Shown here in pieces: positions 13,725-19,182 of a stretch of 26,357 nucleotides of DNA. Where the stretch lies: the NCBI GenBank assembly GCA_030605245.1, contig JAUWIS010000001.1, positions 1 to 26,357 on the forward strand, in the 5' to 3' direction. This DNA comes from Methanobacteriota archaeon (GTDB lineage: Archaea; Thermoplasmatota; JASEFT01; JAUWIS01). The notes beneath the pieces were generated by a model. It did no database searches. It saw only the letters and a program-made list of their open reading frames with translations, and was not told where the DNA came from. Numbering within the stretch: position 1 is the first letter of the stretch; each line of letters opens with the position of its first letter. Made by a program: the position numbers and the translations under genes.

Positions 13725-13822
13725 TTTGGAACCTTATTTTCCTTCTTCTTCTTGCAGTCACACCATTGCTGACCACATTTCTTACAAGGCTGTAAAGAGC
13801 CTCCATGTATCTTATTTGTCAT
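13721..13822 (-). CDS. Cys-rich zinc-knuckle microprotein (33 aa)
   Basis: The core CKKCGQQWCDCKKKK has four cysteines in two closely spaced pairs, followed by a lysine-rich tail, a likely zinc knuckle that binds nucleic acid. The leader AAGGTTTCAAAATGAC resembles the leader of the next gene (AAGGTTCCAAAATGAT), a third type of junction repeat. It overlaps the next gene by four bases. Confidence 0.55.
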   Translation of the reverse strand: MTNKIHGGSLQPCKKCGQQWCDCKKKKENKVPK

Positions 13823-13834
13823 TTTGAAACCTTT

Positions 13835-13987
13835 TTAATAATTTGATTCATAACAAACATCTTTTTCATCCCATAACATCTTTTTAAGACATTTTGAGCA
13901 AAAGATTCTTTGATAATCATCGCCAGCTGGCGAAATAATTATACACGCTGATTCTCCAATTTCTTTACATCCTTTGAAATCACACAT
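13835..13987 (-). CDS. Zinc-finger microprotein (50 aa)
   Basis: ATG 13987 follows GGATGGAAAG. It starts MCDFKGCKEIGESAC and later has FCSKCLKK, giving C-x4-C and C-x2-C pairs typical of a small treble-clef or ribbon finger of the kind seen in phage microproteins. It ends with an acidic tail. The function is unknown; nucleic-acid or protein binding is likely. Confidence 0.6.
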   Translation of the reverse strand: MCDFKGCKEIGESACIIISPAGDDYQRIFCSKCLKKMLWDEKDVCYESNY

Positions 13988-13999
13988 CTTTCCATCCAA

Positions 14000-14140
14000 T
14001 TAATCAACATCTTTAATATCAATCTGTCGACATTCAAGACCGTCTGTATCAATATTATCACAGATAATTTTAAACATCTTAAAAAGTTCATCTAAATCCT
14101 CTTGCTCTCTTTCCTCTGGTACTGTTATTAGTATGTCCAT
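14000..14140 (-). CDS. Hypothetical acidic microprotein (46 aa)
   Basis: ATG at 14140 follows GGAGGGAAAC, a strong ribosome site. The peptide MDILITVPEEREQEDLDELF then KMFKIICDNI has a short strand, an acidic helix and two cysteines. The region in front of it (14150-14188) is a decayed copy of the 5' end of the gene at 12857-13051. This gene therefore sits at a junction made by duplication or recombination. Function unknown. Confidence 0.5.
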   Translation of the reverse strand: MDILITVPEEREQEDLDELFKMFKIICDNIDTDGLECRQIDIKDVD

Positions 14141-14149
14141 CGTTTCCCT

Positions 14150-14188
14150 CCATATTTTCGGTGTCACTTTGTTTCCAAGCCATTATCA
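14150..14188 (-). pseudogene. Decayed copy of the 5' end of the gene at 12857-13051
   Basis: About 37 of 39 positions match 12995-13033 apart from a one-base deletion that breaks the frame. In the intact gene this region encodes the DDGFGNKVSPKIW segment. Here it overlaps the end of the winged-helix gene and the ribosome site of the next gene, so only a fragment was retained. Confidence 0.6.
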
Positions 14189-14383
14189 ATCCACCCATAC
14201 AAAGACAATGTTATGCAACTTGATTTTATATTTTTTAGAACATAAGAAGTTACCACGTTTCAATTTTCTTATATCTCTTGCCACGCTTGCTTCGCTTACA
14301 TTCAGTTCTTTTGCCAGTTGTCGGGTAGTATACTTTTTCCCTTTATTCTCTGTTAAAATATCAAATATTTCCTGTTGCCCCAT
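14186..14383 (-). CDS. Small winged-helix transcriptional regulator (65 aa)
   Basis: Begins MGQQEIFDILTENKGKKYTT, then RQLAKELNVSEASVARDIRK, a clear helix-turn-helix whose second helix is SEASVARDIRKL, followed by a basic wing (KRGNFLCSKKYKIKLH). The length equals a bare winged-helix domain of the MarR/ArsR/Lrp-like class without an effector domain. It probably regulates virus genes, perhaps its own operon. It overlaps the upstream membrane-protein gene by about 31 bases. Confidence 0.7.
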   Translation of the reverse strand: MGQQEIFDILTENKGKKYTTRQLAKELNVSEASVARDIRKLKRGNFLCSKKYKIKLHNIVFVWVD

Positions 14384-14526
14384 TTTCCTTTACCTTTACC
14401 TTTACCAACATGTTTCTCTTTAAAGTCCAAGAGCAATCTTATGGTAACATATACTATGAATCCAGCAGCGCCAAGAAGTAAACCCCATTTAATAAATGGG
14501 AACACAATTTCACCTGTGGGTGGCAT
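14353..14526 (-). CDS. Single-pass membrane microprotein (57 aa)
   Basis: A short N-terminus is followed by a hydrophobic helix (about 13-32: KWGLLLGAAGFIVYVTIRLL) and then a very basic tail with a GK repeat (HVGKGKGKGKWGN). GGTGAT precedes the ATG. One membrane span with a lysine/glycine tail suggests a membrane protein with a cytoplasmic or DNA-contacting tail. No family recognised. Confidence 0.55.
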   Translation of the reverse strand: MPPTGEIVFPFIKWGLLLGAAGFIVYVTIRLLLDFKEKHVGKGKGKGKWGNRKYLIF

Positions 14527-14527
14527 C

Positions 14528-14731
14528 TTACATCACCGCCAGCTTATAAGCAACAACGATTATTATTGCAGTCATTAAGAACCCAAGCCCTACAGCTGCA
14601 TAAACTTTTTGAACTTCATGCCTTAATTTATCCTGGCTCATTTCCAGACTGTTCAAACCCATCCATAGCCTTGACAGTCGCTTCTTATGTATACCTAACT
14701 CAATTATCATTGCTTTTTTGTCATAGTTCAT
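14528..14731 (-). CDS. Tail-anchored membrane protein with coiled coil (67 aa)
   Basis: ATG at 14731 has TTGGAGGAGATTAAAG in front. The first 45 residues are charged and helical (LGIHKKRLSRLWMGLNSLEM, then SQDKLRHEVQKV), and one hydrophobic helix ends the protein (about 46-64). The layout is that of a small tail-anchored or holin-like protein, but no family is recognised. Confidence 0.6.
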   Translation of the reverse strand: MNYDKKAMIIELGIHKKRLSRLWMGLNSLEMSQDKLRHEVQKVYAAVGLGFLMTAIIIVVAYKLAVM

Positions 14732-14801
14732 CTTTAATCTCCTCCAATCTTTCTAAGCTAATCTTAAGCCATCTAAGCCACTTTATAGTGTTCAGGCTCA
14801 C
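14721..14801 (-). CDS. Possible amphipathic micropeptide (26 aa)
   Basis: GTG start after AAGGATAGG; the sequence NTIKWLRWLKISLERLEEIK is a strongly amphipathic helix. Its stop overlaps the start of the next gene by 11 bases. It fills the gap between two better-supported genes, but could simply be leader sequence. Confidence 0.3.
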   Translation of the reverse strand: MSLNTIKWLRWLKISLERLEEIKDEL

Positions 14802-14810
14802 AACCTATCC

Positions 14811-14900
14811 TTAAATCTGCTTTCTCTTGTTATTATATGCTTCTTCTGCTTGCTTGTCACGTTCTGAATCATATGTTTGGTCTATTTTGTCTGATTTCAT
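14811..14900 (-). CDS. Charged microprotein (29 aa)
   Basis: ATG overlaps the stop of the upstream gene (ATGA at 14897-14900), with GAGGTTAGG ahead of it. The peptide is hydrophilic and Lys/Glu/Gln-rich (DSERDKQAEEAYNNKRKQI). No domain. Supported only by translational coupling and composition. Confidence 0.4.
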   Translation of the reverse strand: MKSDKIDQTYDSERDKQAEEAYNNKRKQI

Positions 14901-15190
14901 CCTAACCTCATCTTGTATAAGCATGATATGTAACATCTTTCTCTAGTGTAATATCCTTTTTCAAACTTTAATGAGATATTGCTATACACTCTTTCATGGC
15001 GACAATCAATCTTATCTAATTTGTCAAAACCATGACTTGCACATATTACCTCTGCTTGTCGTTGTAGTTCTTCTTTATCTTCAATGTTGTGTGGTCTGAT
15101 TTCAAGGAGATAATAAGTTGTAACCATTGTAATCATGAATGTTAATGTGATTGCAATAACAAGGTAACTAAAATAATAATCTTTTTCCAT
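14897..15190 (-). CDS. Single-pass membrane protein with Cys-containing ectodomain (97 aa)
   Basis: Start taken at ATG 15190, which overlaps the upstream stop as TAATG and is preceded by GAGGCAAAG; the frame is open further upstream. One hydrophobic helix (about 7-29) is followed by a roughly 65-residue domain with four cysteines (C49, C61 and C80/C84 in RERCYISCLYK). The layout is similar to the junction gene (26278 to 173). It may be a small envelope or host-surface protein. Confidence 0.6.
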   Translation of the reverse strand: MEKDYYFSYLVIAITLTFMITMVTTYYLLEIRPHNIEDKEELQRQAEVICASHGFDKLDKIDCRHERVYSNISLKFEKGYYTRERCYISCLYKMRLG

Positions 15191-15393
15191 TATCTTTGCC
15201 TCATATATTTCTGTTTTTTCCTGTAAAGCACTACTTGCCTCAGACAATAGTCCACAGCCAGAGCTTCCCGCATCCCTTCCCGTTTCTCGTTCAGGAAAGT
15301 ATCTAGTGTCCTGAAATAATCCATAGACTTGTCATACTTCTTAACTTCCTCTTCTGTGAGTTGATCCAAACCAAGACATCTTGTCAGTGTCAT
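15190..15393 (-). CDS. Hypothetical helical protein (67 aa)
   Basis: ATG at 15393 overlaps the stop of the upstream gene (ATGA). The product is charged and helical (LTEEEVKKYDKSMDYFRTLD) with a basic C-terminus (LYRKKQKYMRQR) and two cysteines. It has no membrane segment. A DNA-binding or scaffold role is possible, but nothing specific is recognised. Confidence 0.6.
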   Translation of the reverse strand: MTLTRCLGLDQLTEEEVKKYDKSMDYFRTLDTFLNEKREGMREALAVDYCLRQVVLYRKKQKYMRQR

Positions 15394-15527
15394 TTTTCGT
15401 ATATTTCTCCTATCCCTATCCGTTTTCTTAATTTGTATGTGTTCAATCCTTGACCTGTATTATCCCCTTCCTTATCTAACTCGTCAATAATCTTTTTTAG
15501 TTCTGGCTTACATTTATCACAGATCAT
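15390..15527 (-). CDS. CxxC microprotein (45 aa)
   Basis: MICDKCKPELKKIIDELDKE starts with one CxxC pair and continues as a helix, then a basic segment (TYKLRKRIGIG). ATGA overlaps link it to the genes on both sides, a strong sign that it is translated. With one CxxC it would need a partner to complete a zinc site. Confidence 0.55.
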   Translation of the reverse strand: MICDKCKPELKKIIDELDKEGDNTGQGLNTYKLRKRIGIGEIYEK

Positions 15528-15679
15528 TCTGACACCGTTCTATAAGTGACATTTTCTTTTGGATATGAATCTTCAAGCCATGCCCCATAATATTTAGCAT
15601 CATACTCAATAAAAAATACAGCTTGTAGTTCTTCCATCTTGAAAACACCAAACTTTAACTTTTTTATTTCTTCATTCAT
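15524..15679 (-). CDS. Hypothetical small protein, first gene of the - strand small-gene operon (51 aa)
   Basis: ATG at 15679 is preceded by GGGGGTTAAGAG. The product has a short helix, then FGVFKMEELQAVFFIEYDAK, a beta-like segment with aromatic residues, and ends in an ATGA overlap with the next gene. No family recognised. It is the promoter-proximal gene of the operon that runs down to 12295. Confidence 0.55.
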   Translation of the reverse strand: MNEEIKKLKFGVFKMEELQAVFFIEYDAKYYGAWLEDSYPKENVTYRTVSE

Positions 15680-15701
15680 TCTCTTAACCCCCTTCTGATA
15701 A

Positions 15702-15790
15702 ATATAAACATAAACATAGAGATATACAATAGATATATAAAGATTGTTATAATGAACAATATAAATATATAAATATAAATTCAGAATACA
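15702..15790. promoter_or_regulatory. Divergent AT-rich promoter region with operator-like repeat
   Basis: Nearly pure A/T between the - strand operon (start 15679) and the AbrB gene (start 15802). ATATAAATATATAAAT (15759-15774) is a TATA element about 30 bp before the AbrB ATG, which has no Shine-Dalgarno and so may be leaderless. CTTTATATATC on the - strand (about 15732-15742) is the likely TATA box for the leftward operon. ATTGTT (15743-15748) and AACAAT (15755-15760) form an inverted repeat between the two, a possible operator for the AbrB protein. Confidence 0.55.
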
Positions 15791-15801
15791 GATTATTCAA
15801 G

Positions 15802-15939
15802 ATGGAACCAATAACAATCAAAGCAAATATATGGAAAACAGGATCAAGCAATGTCGTGACTATCCCTAATAGATATATCTTAGATGGAATAATTGACAAG
15901 GATAAGCCTCTCACAATCATACTTCAAGAGCAGAATTAA
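15802..15939 (+). CDS. AbrB/MazE-type (SpoVT-AbrB) regulator (45 aa)
   Basis: The sequence IKANIWKTGSSNVVTIPNRY followed by ILDGIIDKDKPLTIIL matches the swapped-hairpin AbrB fold: a basic first strand, the xxVVTIPxxY motif and a second strand pair. These proteins are dimeric DNA-binding regulators common in archaea. At 45 aa it is a bare domain without a toxin partner next to it. It faces the leftward small-gene operon across a shared promoter with an inverted repeat, so it likely controls that operon and itself. Confidence 0.75.
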   Translation: MEPITIKANIWKTGSSNVVTIPNRYILDGIIDKDKPLTIILQEQN

Positions 15940-16001
15940 AGTGTTAGTTTCTTTCATAGACCCTAACCCCCAAAGGATTCTGTTCTTGATTAAAAGGTTT
16001 T

Positions 16002-16122
16002 ATGTGGTGTGCCTATGGTTCCCAACAGCCATGAAACACCGCACCTATTCATTCAGTGCGACTAGCAGGGGTTCACCCCTTCGAGAATGACAAAGGTACC
16101 CACCATCCATCGGACACCACAT
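16002..16122. ncRNA. Structured RNA-like element with 15-bp closing stem
   Basis: In the 305-bp gap with no gene (15940-16244). The ends pair: ATGTGGTGT (16002-16010) with ACACCACAT (16114-16122), then CC with GG (16012-16013/16112-16113) and ATGG with CCAT (16015-16018/16107-16110), interrupted by one bulged base and one mismatch. Inside are a hairpin AGGGG-TTCA-CCCCT (16067-16080) and a longer pairing TCATTC/GAATGA (16049-16054/16085-16090), or alternatively CGCAC/GTGCG (16040-16044/16056-16060). This would form a junction with one or two arms. It is GC-richer than its surroundings. It does not fit a tRNA. Strand is uncertain; TATAATATTTTAT on the - strand (about 16160-16172) could drive a - strand transcript. 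A replication-origin structure is the alternative. Confidence 0.45.
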
Positions 16123-16244
16123 TCTAATGCTGCGCAAGACTGAAAAGAAAAGGATGTGATAAAATATTATAGAAATACCTTTAATTCCAGTATTGATTAT
16201 CTTATCCTATATACTCTACACTATAGGTAATATGTGGTAATGAA

Positions 16245-16337
16245 ATGACAACTAAAACAAAAGTGATTGGAATAACATTTCTTGCGGGTATATTTCTTGG
16301 CTTCATGTTATGCATATGGGTGACAACATTATGGTAA
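16245..16337 (+). CDS. Single-pass membrane micropeptide (30 aa)
   Basis: Six polar residues (MTTKTK) are followed by one hydrophobic helix (VIGITFLAGIFLGFMLCIWV) and a short end. TGTGGTAATGA lies before the ATG, a weak ribosome site. It resembles minimal membrane peptides of phages. Unknown function and modest support. Confidence 0.4.
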   Translation: MTTKTKVIGITFLAGIFLGFMLCIWVTTLW

Positions 16338-16363
16338 AAAAAAGAGCAAAAAACCAAGATAAA

Positions 16364-16685
16364 AAAGGGTTGCAAAATGATAGACAGGTTTTGACACGGA
16401 AAGGGTTGTAAAAAAATCAAGCTAGCGTTGTTGGCTTCACACGGAAAAGGTTGCAAAAAAAATGAAAAGGTTGCAAAAGTGGTAAAAAAAGGGTTGCAAG
16501 TTAGGGGGGGAAATAACAAACTAACCCAAACTGAGAAGCTTATTCTTGAGATGCTCAGTGAAGAATACCTGACAGTCAAACAGATAACTATAAGACGGAG
16601 ATGTACAACACAATCAATATATAAAATCATAAAACAGCTCAGAAAAAAAGGTGCAATTTCACGCAATTTCAAAAGGGTTGCAAAA
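16364..16685. repeat. Iteron-like direct repeats of GGGTTGCAAAA (six copies)
   Basis: Copies of A(A/G)GGTTG(C/T)AAAA begin near 16367, 16403, 16448, 16468, 16491 and 16675. Two are part of a longer repeat that starts ACACGGAAA (about 16395 and 16438). Four copies lie in the coding region of the next gene and are read in three different frames (as KGCK, KVAK, KGLQ and RVAK). The conservation is therefore in the DNA, not the protein. This fits binding sites for an initiator or repressor, as in iteron plasmids. The protein encoded here, with its winged helix, is the obvious candidate to bind them. Confidence 0.65.
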
Positions 16686-17369
16686 ACCGAGGGTACTATG
16701 CAACCTCAACCGCATAAAATTCGGCTTCATGGGCAACAATGGCACATCAAAATATTACATAAAGATACCAGGCATAAAAATAATATAGGGAAGAATATAG
16801 AGTTGGATGGAAACACAGTCTTATTGCATACAAGTGCAATCTCAATATACAGTAATGTAAGTTTCTTTGGTAAGACAGTTGAAACAGCCACGTTAAGAAG
16901 TATGCGGTACTGGAATAGACTGTTTAAACGGTTAGAGAGTTTAATAAACCTAATCTTGATAAAGCCAAAATCCCATAACATAACACTTGTCAAAGCACAT
17001 TATGCAGAGGTTGACAATGAGATGGCTAAAGAGCATGAGATTAAAGGGATTAAGTTTCATGCCAGAACAACCAATGATGGTAAATGTTGGCTGGAGATTG
17101 ATAACAGTTTCAATTTTCACGAGTTAGAAACCACACACCCTAAGACTTCAATGGATGATATGCAGAAGGTAGTAAGACAGGTCAATGATTGGCGTGATAC
17201 TGATCCACCGACAAACTCAGAACTCAAAGATATCATAACAATGATTGCTCAGGAAAACAAAGAGACAGCAGCAGGCGTTAATAACATAGTCAAGATTATT
17301 CAGATATTAATTCCAAAAGAAGAAGTCAAAGGAGAGGTAGAGATAGGAAAAGCTGATTATATAGGATAA
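16479..17369 (+). CDS. Winged-helix DNA-binding protein, candidate replication or copy-control protein (296 aa)
   Basis: Start chosen at GTG 16479 with AAAAGG upstream; the frame is open from 16395 (TTG at 16428 is another candidate). Residues about 15-65 form a winged helix: KLTQTEKLILEMLSEEYLTV, then QITIRRRCTTQSIYKIIKQL with a basic wing. The remaining 230 residues are a mixed alpha/beta domain with no known motif (NTVLLHTSAISIYS, a Trp-Arg helix, and an acidic C-terminal helix region). It carries iteron-like repeats inside and in front of its coding region, which is typical of plasmid initiator genes that also repress themselves. No Rep catalytic motif is visible, so the role is inferred from context. 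A G7 run at 16504-16510 could hide an indel. Confidence 0.65.
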   Translation: MVKKGLQVRGGNNKLTQTEKLILEMLSEEYLTVKQITIRRRCTTQSIYKIIKQLRKKGAISRNFKRVAKTEGTMQPQPHKIRLHGQQWHIKILHKDTRHKNNIGKNIELDGNTVLLHTSAISIYSNVSFFGKTVETATLRSMRYWNRLFKRLESLINLILIKPKSHNITLVKAHYAEVDNEMAKEHEIKGIKFHARTTNDGKCWLEIDNSFNFHELETTHPKTSMDDMQKVVRQVNDWRDTDPPTNSELKDIITMIAQENKETAAGVNNIVKIIQILIPKEEVKGEVEIGKADYIG

Positions 17370-17376
17370 GGAAACA

Positions 17377-17574
17377 ATGGAATCAGACAGGTTCAGGCCA
17401 GTATCATATTTCATACCAGTACGTAACATTAAACTTCAATGGCGATGTATTGCATGCGGACAATGGAACACAGGGGAATGGACTAATAAAGCATATTGCT
17501 CAAGATGTAATTCAAGATTGAACAGCAACACACAACCAGGAACTATAACAGGTGAAAACGAAAATGGAATATAA
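17377..17574 (+). CDS. Zinc-ribbon protein (65 aa)
   Basis: ATAAGGAAACA precedes the ATG at 17377. The core CIACGQWNTGEW then YCSRCNSRLN contains two CxxC knuckles about 16 residues apart, a complete zinc ribbon. The tail is polar and Asn/Thr-rich. Eight bases separate it from the winged-helix gene, so the two probably share a transcript. The role is unknown; ribbons of this kind often accompany nucleic-acid-binding domains. Confidence 0.65.
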   Translation: MESDRFRPVSYFIPVRNIKLQWRCIACGQWNTGEWTNKAYCSRCNSRLNSNTQPGTITGENENGI

Positions 17575-17722
17575 AGATTGTCGTGATATTGAATCTGAGA
17601 GTGTAGATGAAAATCTGGATATTATTTGCATTACAGATTTTATATATGAATTCATGGAATTATTACTCTTTGTAATATTCAAAATTTACAGAAAATATGT
17701 GAAAAATAGAGAGATAAGATGA
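17564..17722 (+). CDS. Acidic membrane-associated microprotein (52 aa)
   Basis: The first 20 residues are acidic, then a hydrophobic helix (about 28-40: YEFMELLLFVIFKIY) and a basic end. Its ATG lies inside the end of the zinc-ribbon gene and its stop makes an ATGA overlap with the next gene. This tight packing supports translation. No family recognised. Confidence 0.5.
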   Translation: MEYKDCRDIESESVDENLDIICITDFIYEFMELLLFVIFKIYRKYVKNREIR

Positions 17723-17877
17723 TAGATAAAATAGGATGTAGTGATTGTAGCCATTACCATCTTCATGCAATATCTTGTGAACGTGGCTCTTGTAATCCTC
17801 ATTATAATACTATTTGTAAAAATAATACTCATGGTAAACATATTATAAATGCTTTGAAGAATGGAGTTGAACAATGA
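17719..17877 (+). CDS. Cys/His-rich microprotein (52 aa)
   Basis: Six Cys and six His: CSDCSHYHLH, CERGSC and TICKNNTHGKH. The spacing suggests one or two zinc sites. Coupled by ATGA overlaps on both sides. It belongs with other tiny C-x2-C-x(4-7)-C proteins of this element (18337, 23779, 23889). Function unknown. Confidence 0.6.
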   Translation: MIDKIGCSDCSHYHLHAISCERGSCNPHYNTICKNNTHGKHIINALKNGVEQ

Positions 17878-18170
17878 TAAAAAGCATAAAGTTTTCAAGC
17901 AACTATCCAAAATTACATAACCAGACTGAGGGTAGATTGGTTAGTGTAAAGATTATCGACTATTCAGATCTAACTAAAGAAATAATAGAGTATGACACTA
18001 AGAACATTAAAGGTGAATATTATCCATTACCAAAAACCACTCTTATACATCTTACCTTTATAGGAAACAAATTAATTCCATTTTGTACTATCAGAAGATA
18101 CACGGTTCAGAAATATAATTATTATAGGCAATCGTTACATGAATACTTTTCCCTGGATGTGACCTCATGA
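17874..18170 (+). CDS. Hypothetical protein with ASCH/PUA-like look (98 aa)
   Basis: Beta-rich: LVSVKIIDYSDLTKEII, TTLIHLTFIGNKLIPFCT, then IRRYTVQKYNYYRQ near the end. The IRRYT..KYxYY segment resembles one I associate with short phage proteins of unknown function, and the overall pattern could be a small RNA-binding barrel such as ASCH. This is only an impression. It is linked by ATGA overlaps to the microprotein before it and the membrane protein after it. Confidence 0.6.
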   Translation: MIKSIKFSSNYPKLHNQTEGRLVSVKIIDYSDLTKEIIEYDTKNIKGEYYPLPKTTLIHLTFIGNKLIPFCTIRRYTVQKYNYYRQSLHEYFSLDVTS

Positions 18171-18340
18171 ACATAAAAGATAATATTGAGGCAGTATGTG
18201 ACGGTTTGAAAATATACTTTATGCTATACATTAAAGTCATACTTGTTTTTGTTATGATTGTTCTTGGACTAGCAACAGTCTGGAGTTTATTGTATATTGC
18301 TTTATCATTATTTAAGATAGTCATGGGGTGGTTTTCATGA
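18167..18340 (+). CDS. Small membrane protein (57 aa)
   Basis: A polar N-terminus (NIKDNIEAVCDG) is followed by one long or two short hydrophobic helices (about 16-54: YIKVILVFVMIVLGLATVWS and beyond). ATGA overlaps on both sides indicate coupled translation. No family recognised; could be a holin-like or virion membrane protein. Confidence 0.55.
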   Translation: MNIKDNIEAVCDGLKIYFMLYIKVILVFVMIVLGLATVWSLLYIALSLFKIVMGWFS

Positions 18341-18477
18341 CAGAAGATAAACTCAAGACAATATGCGAAAGATGCGCTATTGCTGACATATGCGATTCAA
18401 GAGTGAAAGCAGAGAAAGCAGATATTGATTTATATTACTGTGAACACTTCAAGGCAATGGGGGATAAGAAACAATGA
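18337..18477 (+). CDS. Four-Cys zinc-binding microprotein (46 aa)
   Basis: CERCAIADICDSR followed by YYCEHF gives the ligand set C-x2-C-x5-C ... C-x-H. Microproteins with this arrangement recur in this element (17719, 23779, 23889, and the interrupted copy at 18710). ATGA overlaps on both sides. Function unknown. Confidence 0.6.
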   Translation: MTEDKLKTICERCAIADICDSRVKAEKADIDLYYCEHFKAMGDKKQ

Positions 18478-18713
18478 AAAAGATAGGAACAAAGCAAGAG
18501 GAAAAAACCAAAGGTATACTGACATTTCTTAAATCAATCTTAAAAAAGAAATACATAAGCCGGATTTATGTATACAATGGCACACAGAAGTTTTGGGTGT
18601 CAAACCCTAAGAAGATTGAGGAATATCTTACACGAGCAAACAGTTCAGCCAGTGGTGCTCTCAATCTAAAAACCGTGCCAGGATTAATCATTAAGAAGGT
18701 GGTGTATAAATGA
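18474..18713 (+). CDS. Hypothetical basic protein (79 aa)
   Basis: Lysine-rich helical N-terminus (LTFLKSILKKKYISRIYVY), then NGTQKFWVSNPKKIEEYL and a small C-terminal beta segment (LKTVPGLIIKKVVYK). No cysteine or membrane span. ATGA overlap with the gene before it. Could bind nucleic acid through its basic helix; no family recognised. Confidence 0.55.
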   Translation: MKKIGTKQEEKTKGILTFLKSILKKKYISRIYVYNGTQKFWVSNPKKIEEYLTRANSSASGALNLKTVPGLIIKKVVYK

Positions 18714-18820
18714 AAGGAAGTAGGTGTAATGGGTAATGGTGTTTTAATTGCCAAAATTATAATGAATGTGTAGAGGAAGATAAGAGTGCAATCCACAAGA
18801 CCAAAAGCCAGCACGTTTGA
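18710..18820 (+). pseudogene. Interrupted Cys-rich microprotein gene
   Basis: ATG 18710 overlaps the upstream stop (ATGA). The frame reads MKGSRCNG, meets TAA at 18734-18736, then resumes as WCFNCQNYNECVEED. The second part matches the microprotein at 23779 (CNDCNSYNKC) in Cys spacing. The stop therefore appears to break a once-intact gene. The remainder overlaps the start of the gene at 18786. Confidence 0.45.
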
Positions 18821-19181
18821 TACAGGCTGGGATGCCCGGAACGAGTTTGTACGTGAACTGGTATTCAGAGTACACCTATGGTTAAATGGCAACCCACAAG
18901 ATATAAAGGGATGGTTTGAGGCATTGCGTGACTTTTACAGCGTAGCATGCCCATTCATTGAAGATAGAGAAGGAATACAAGAAAAGATACAGGAGATTAA
19001 GATATTGATACACGGCAACCATACAACAGTCACAACACACTCTCGCAACTTAGACATAGCTTATGAAAAGATACGGACACTGTTTGAGATTATGCATATT
19101 GCTGTATTCAGAGCCGGCATCTATCTGCCGATATATGATAAAGAAGATCCAGGGGAAGCAGTCACAGATATAAGGTTATAG
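18786..19181 (+). CDS. Hypothetical helical protein (131 aa)
   Basis: GTG start at 18786 with GAGGAAGATAAGA in front. Almost entirely helical: an aromatic N-terminal half (EFVRELVFRVHLWLNG, FEALRDFYSVACPF) and a coiled-coil-like middle (GIQEKIQEIKILI), then RTLFEIMHIAVFRAGIYLPI. No catalytic motif is seen. It ends one base before the methyltransferase start. Possibly an accessory or structural protein. Confidence 0.65.
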   Translation: MQSTRPKASTFDTGWDARNEFVRELVFRVHLWLNGNPQDIKGWFEALRDFYSVACPFIEDREGIQEKIQEIKILIHGNHTTVTTHSRNLDIAYEKIRTLFEIMHIAVFRAGIYLPIYDKEDPGEAVTDIRL

Positions 19182-19182
19182 A

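Noticed and set aside
16002..16122. tRNA or tRNA-with-intron in the structured element
   Set aside because: The closing stem is far longer than 7 bp, the AGGGG/CCCCT hairpin has a four-base loop in place of a seven-base T loop, and no T arm adjoins the 3' strand of the closing stem.
16331..16411. 26-codon basic ORF overlapping the first two iteron-like repeats
   Set aside because: It has no ribosome site, and its Lys-rich sequence is a by-product of the A-rich repeats.
16202..16672. 156-codon frame on the - strand opposite the iteron-like region
   Set aside because: Composition is Phe/Leu/Ser-rich as expected from the complement of A-rich coding DNA, with no start signal; the + strand gene is better supported.
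18734..18736. Stop-codon recoding (pyrrolysine-like) in the interrupted microgene
   Set aside because: The codon is TAA, not TAG, and other genes in the window end normally with TAA, TAG or TGA.
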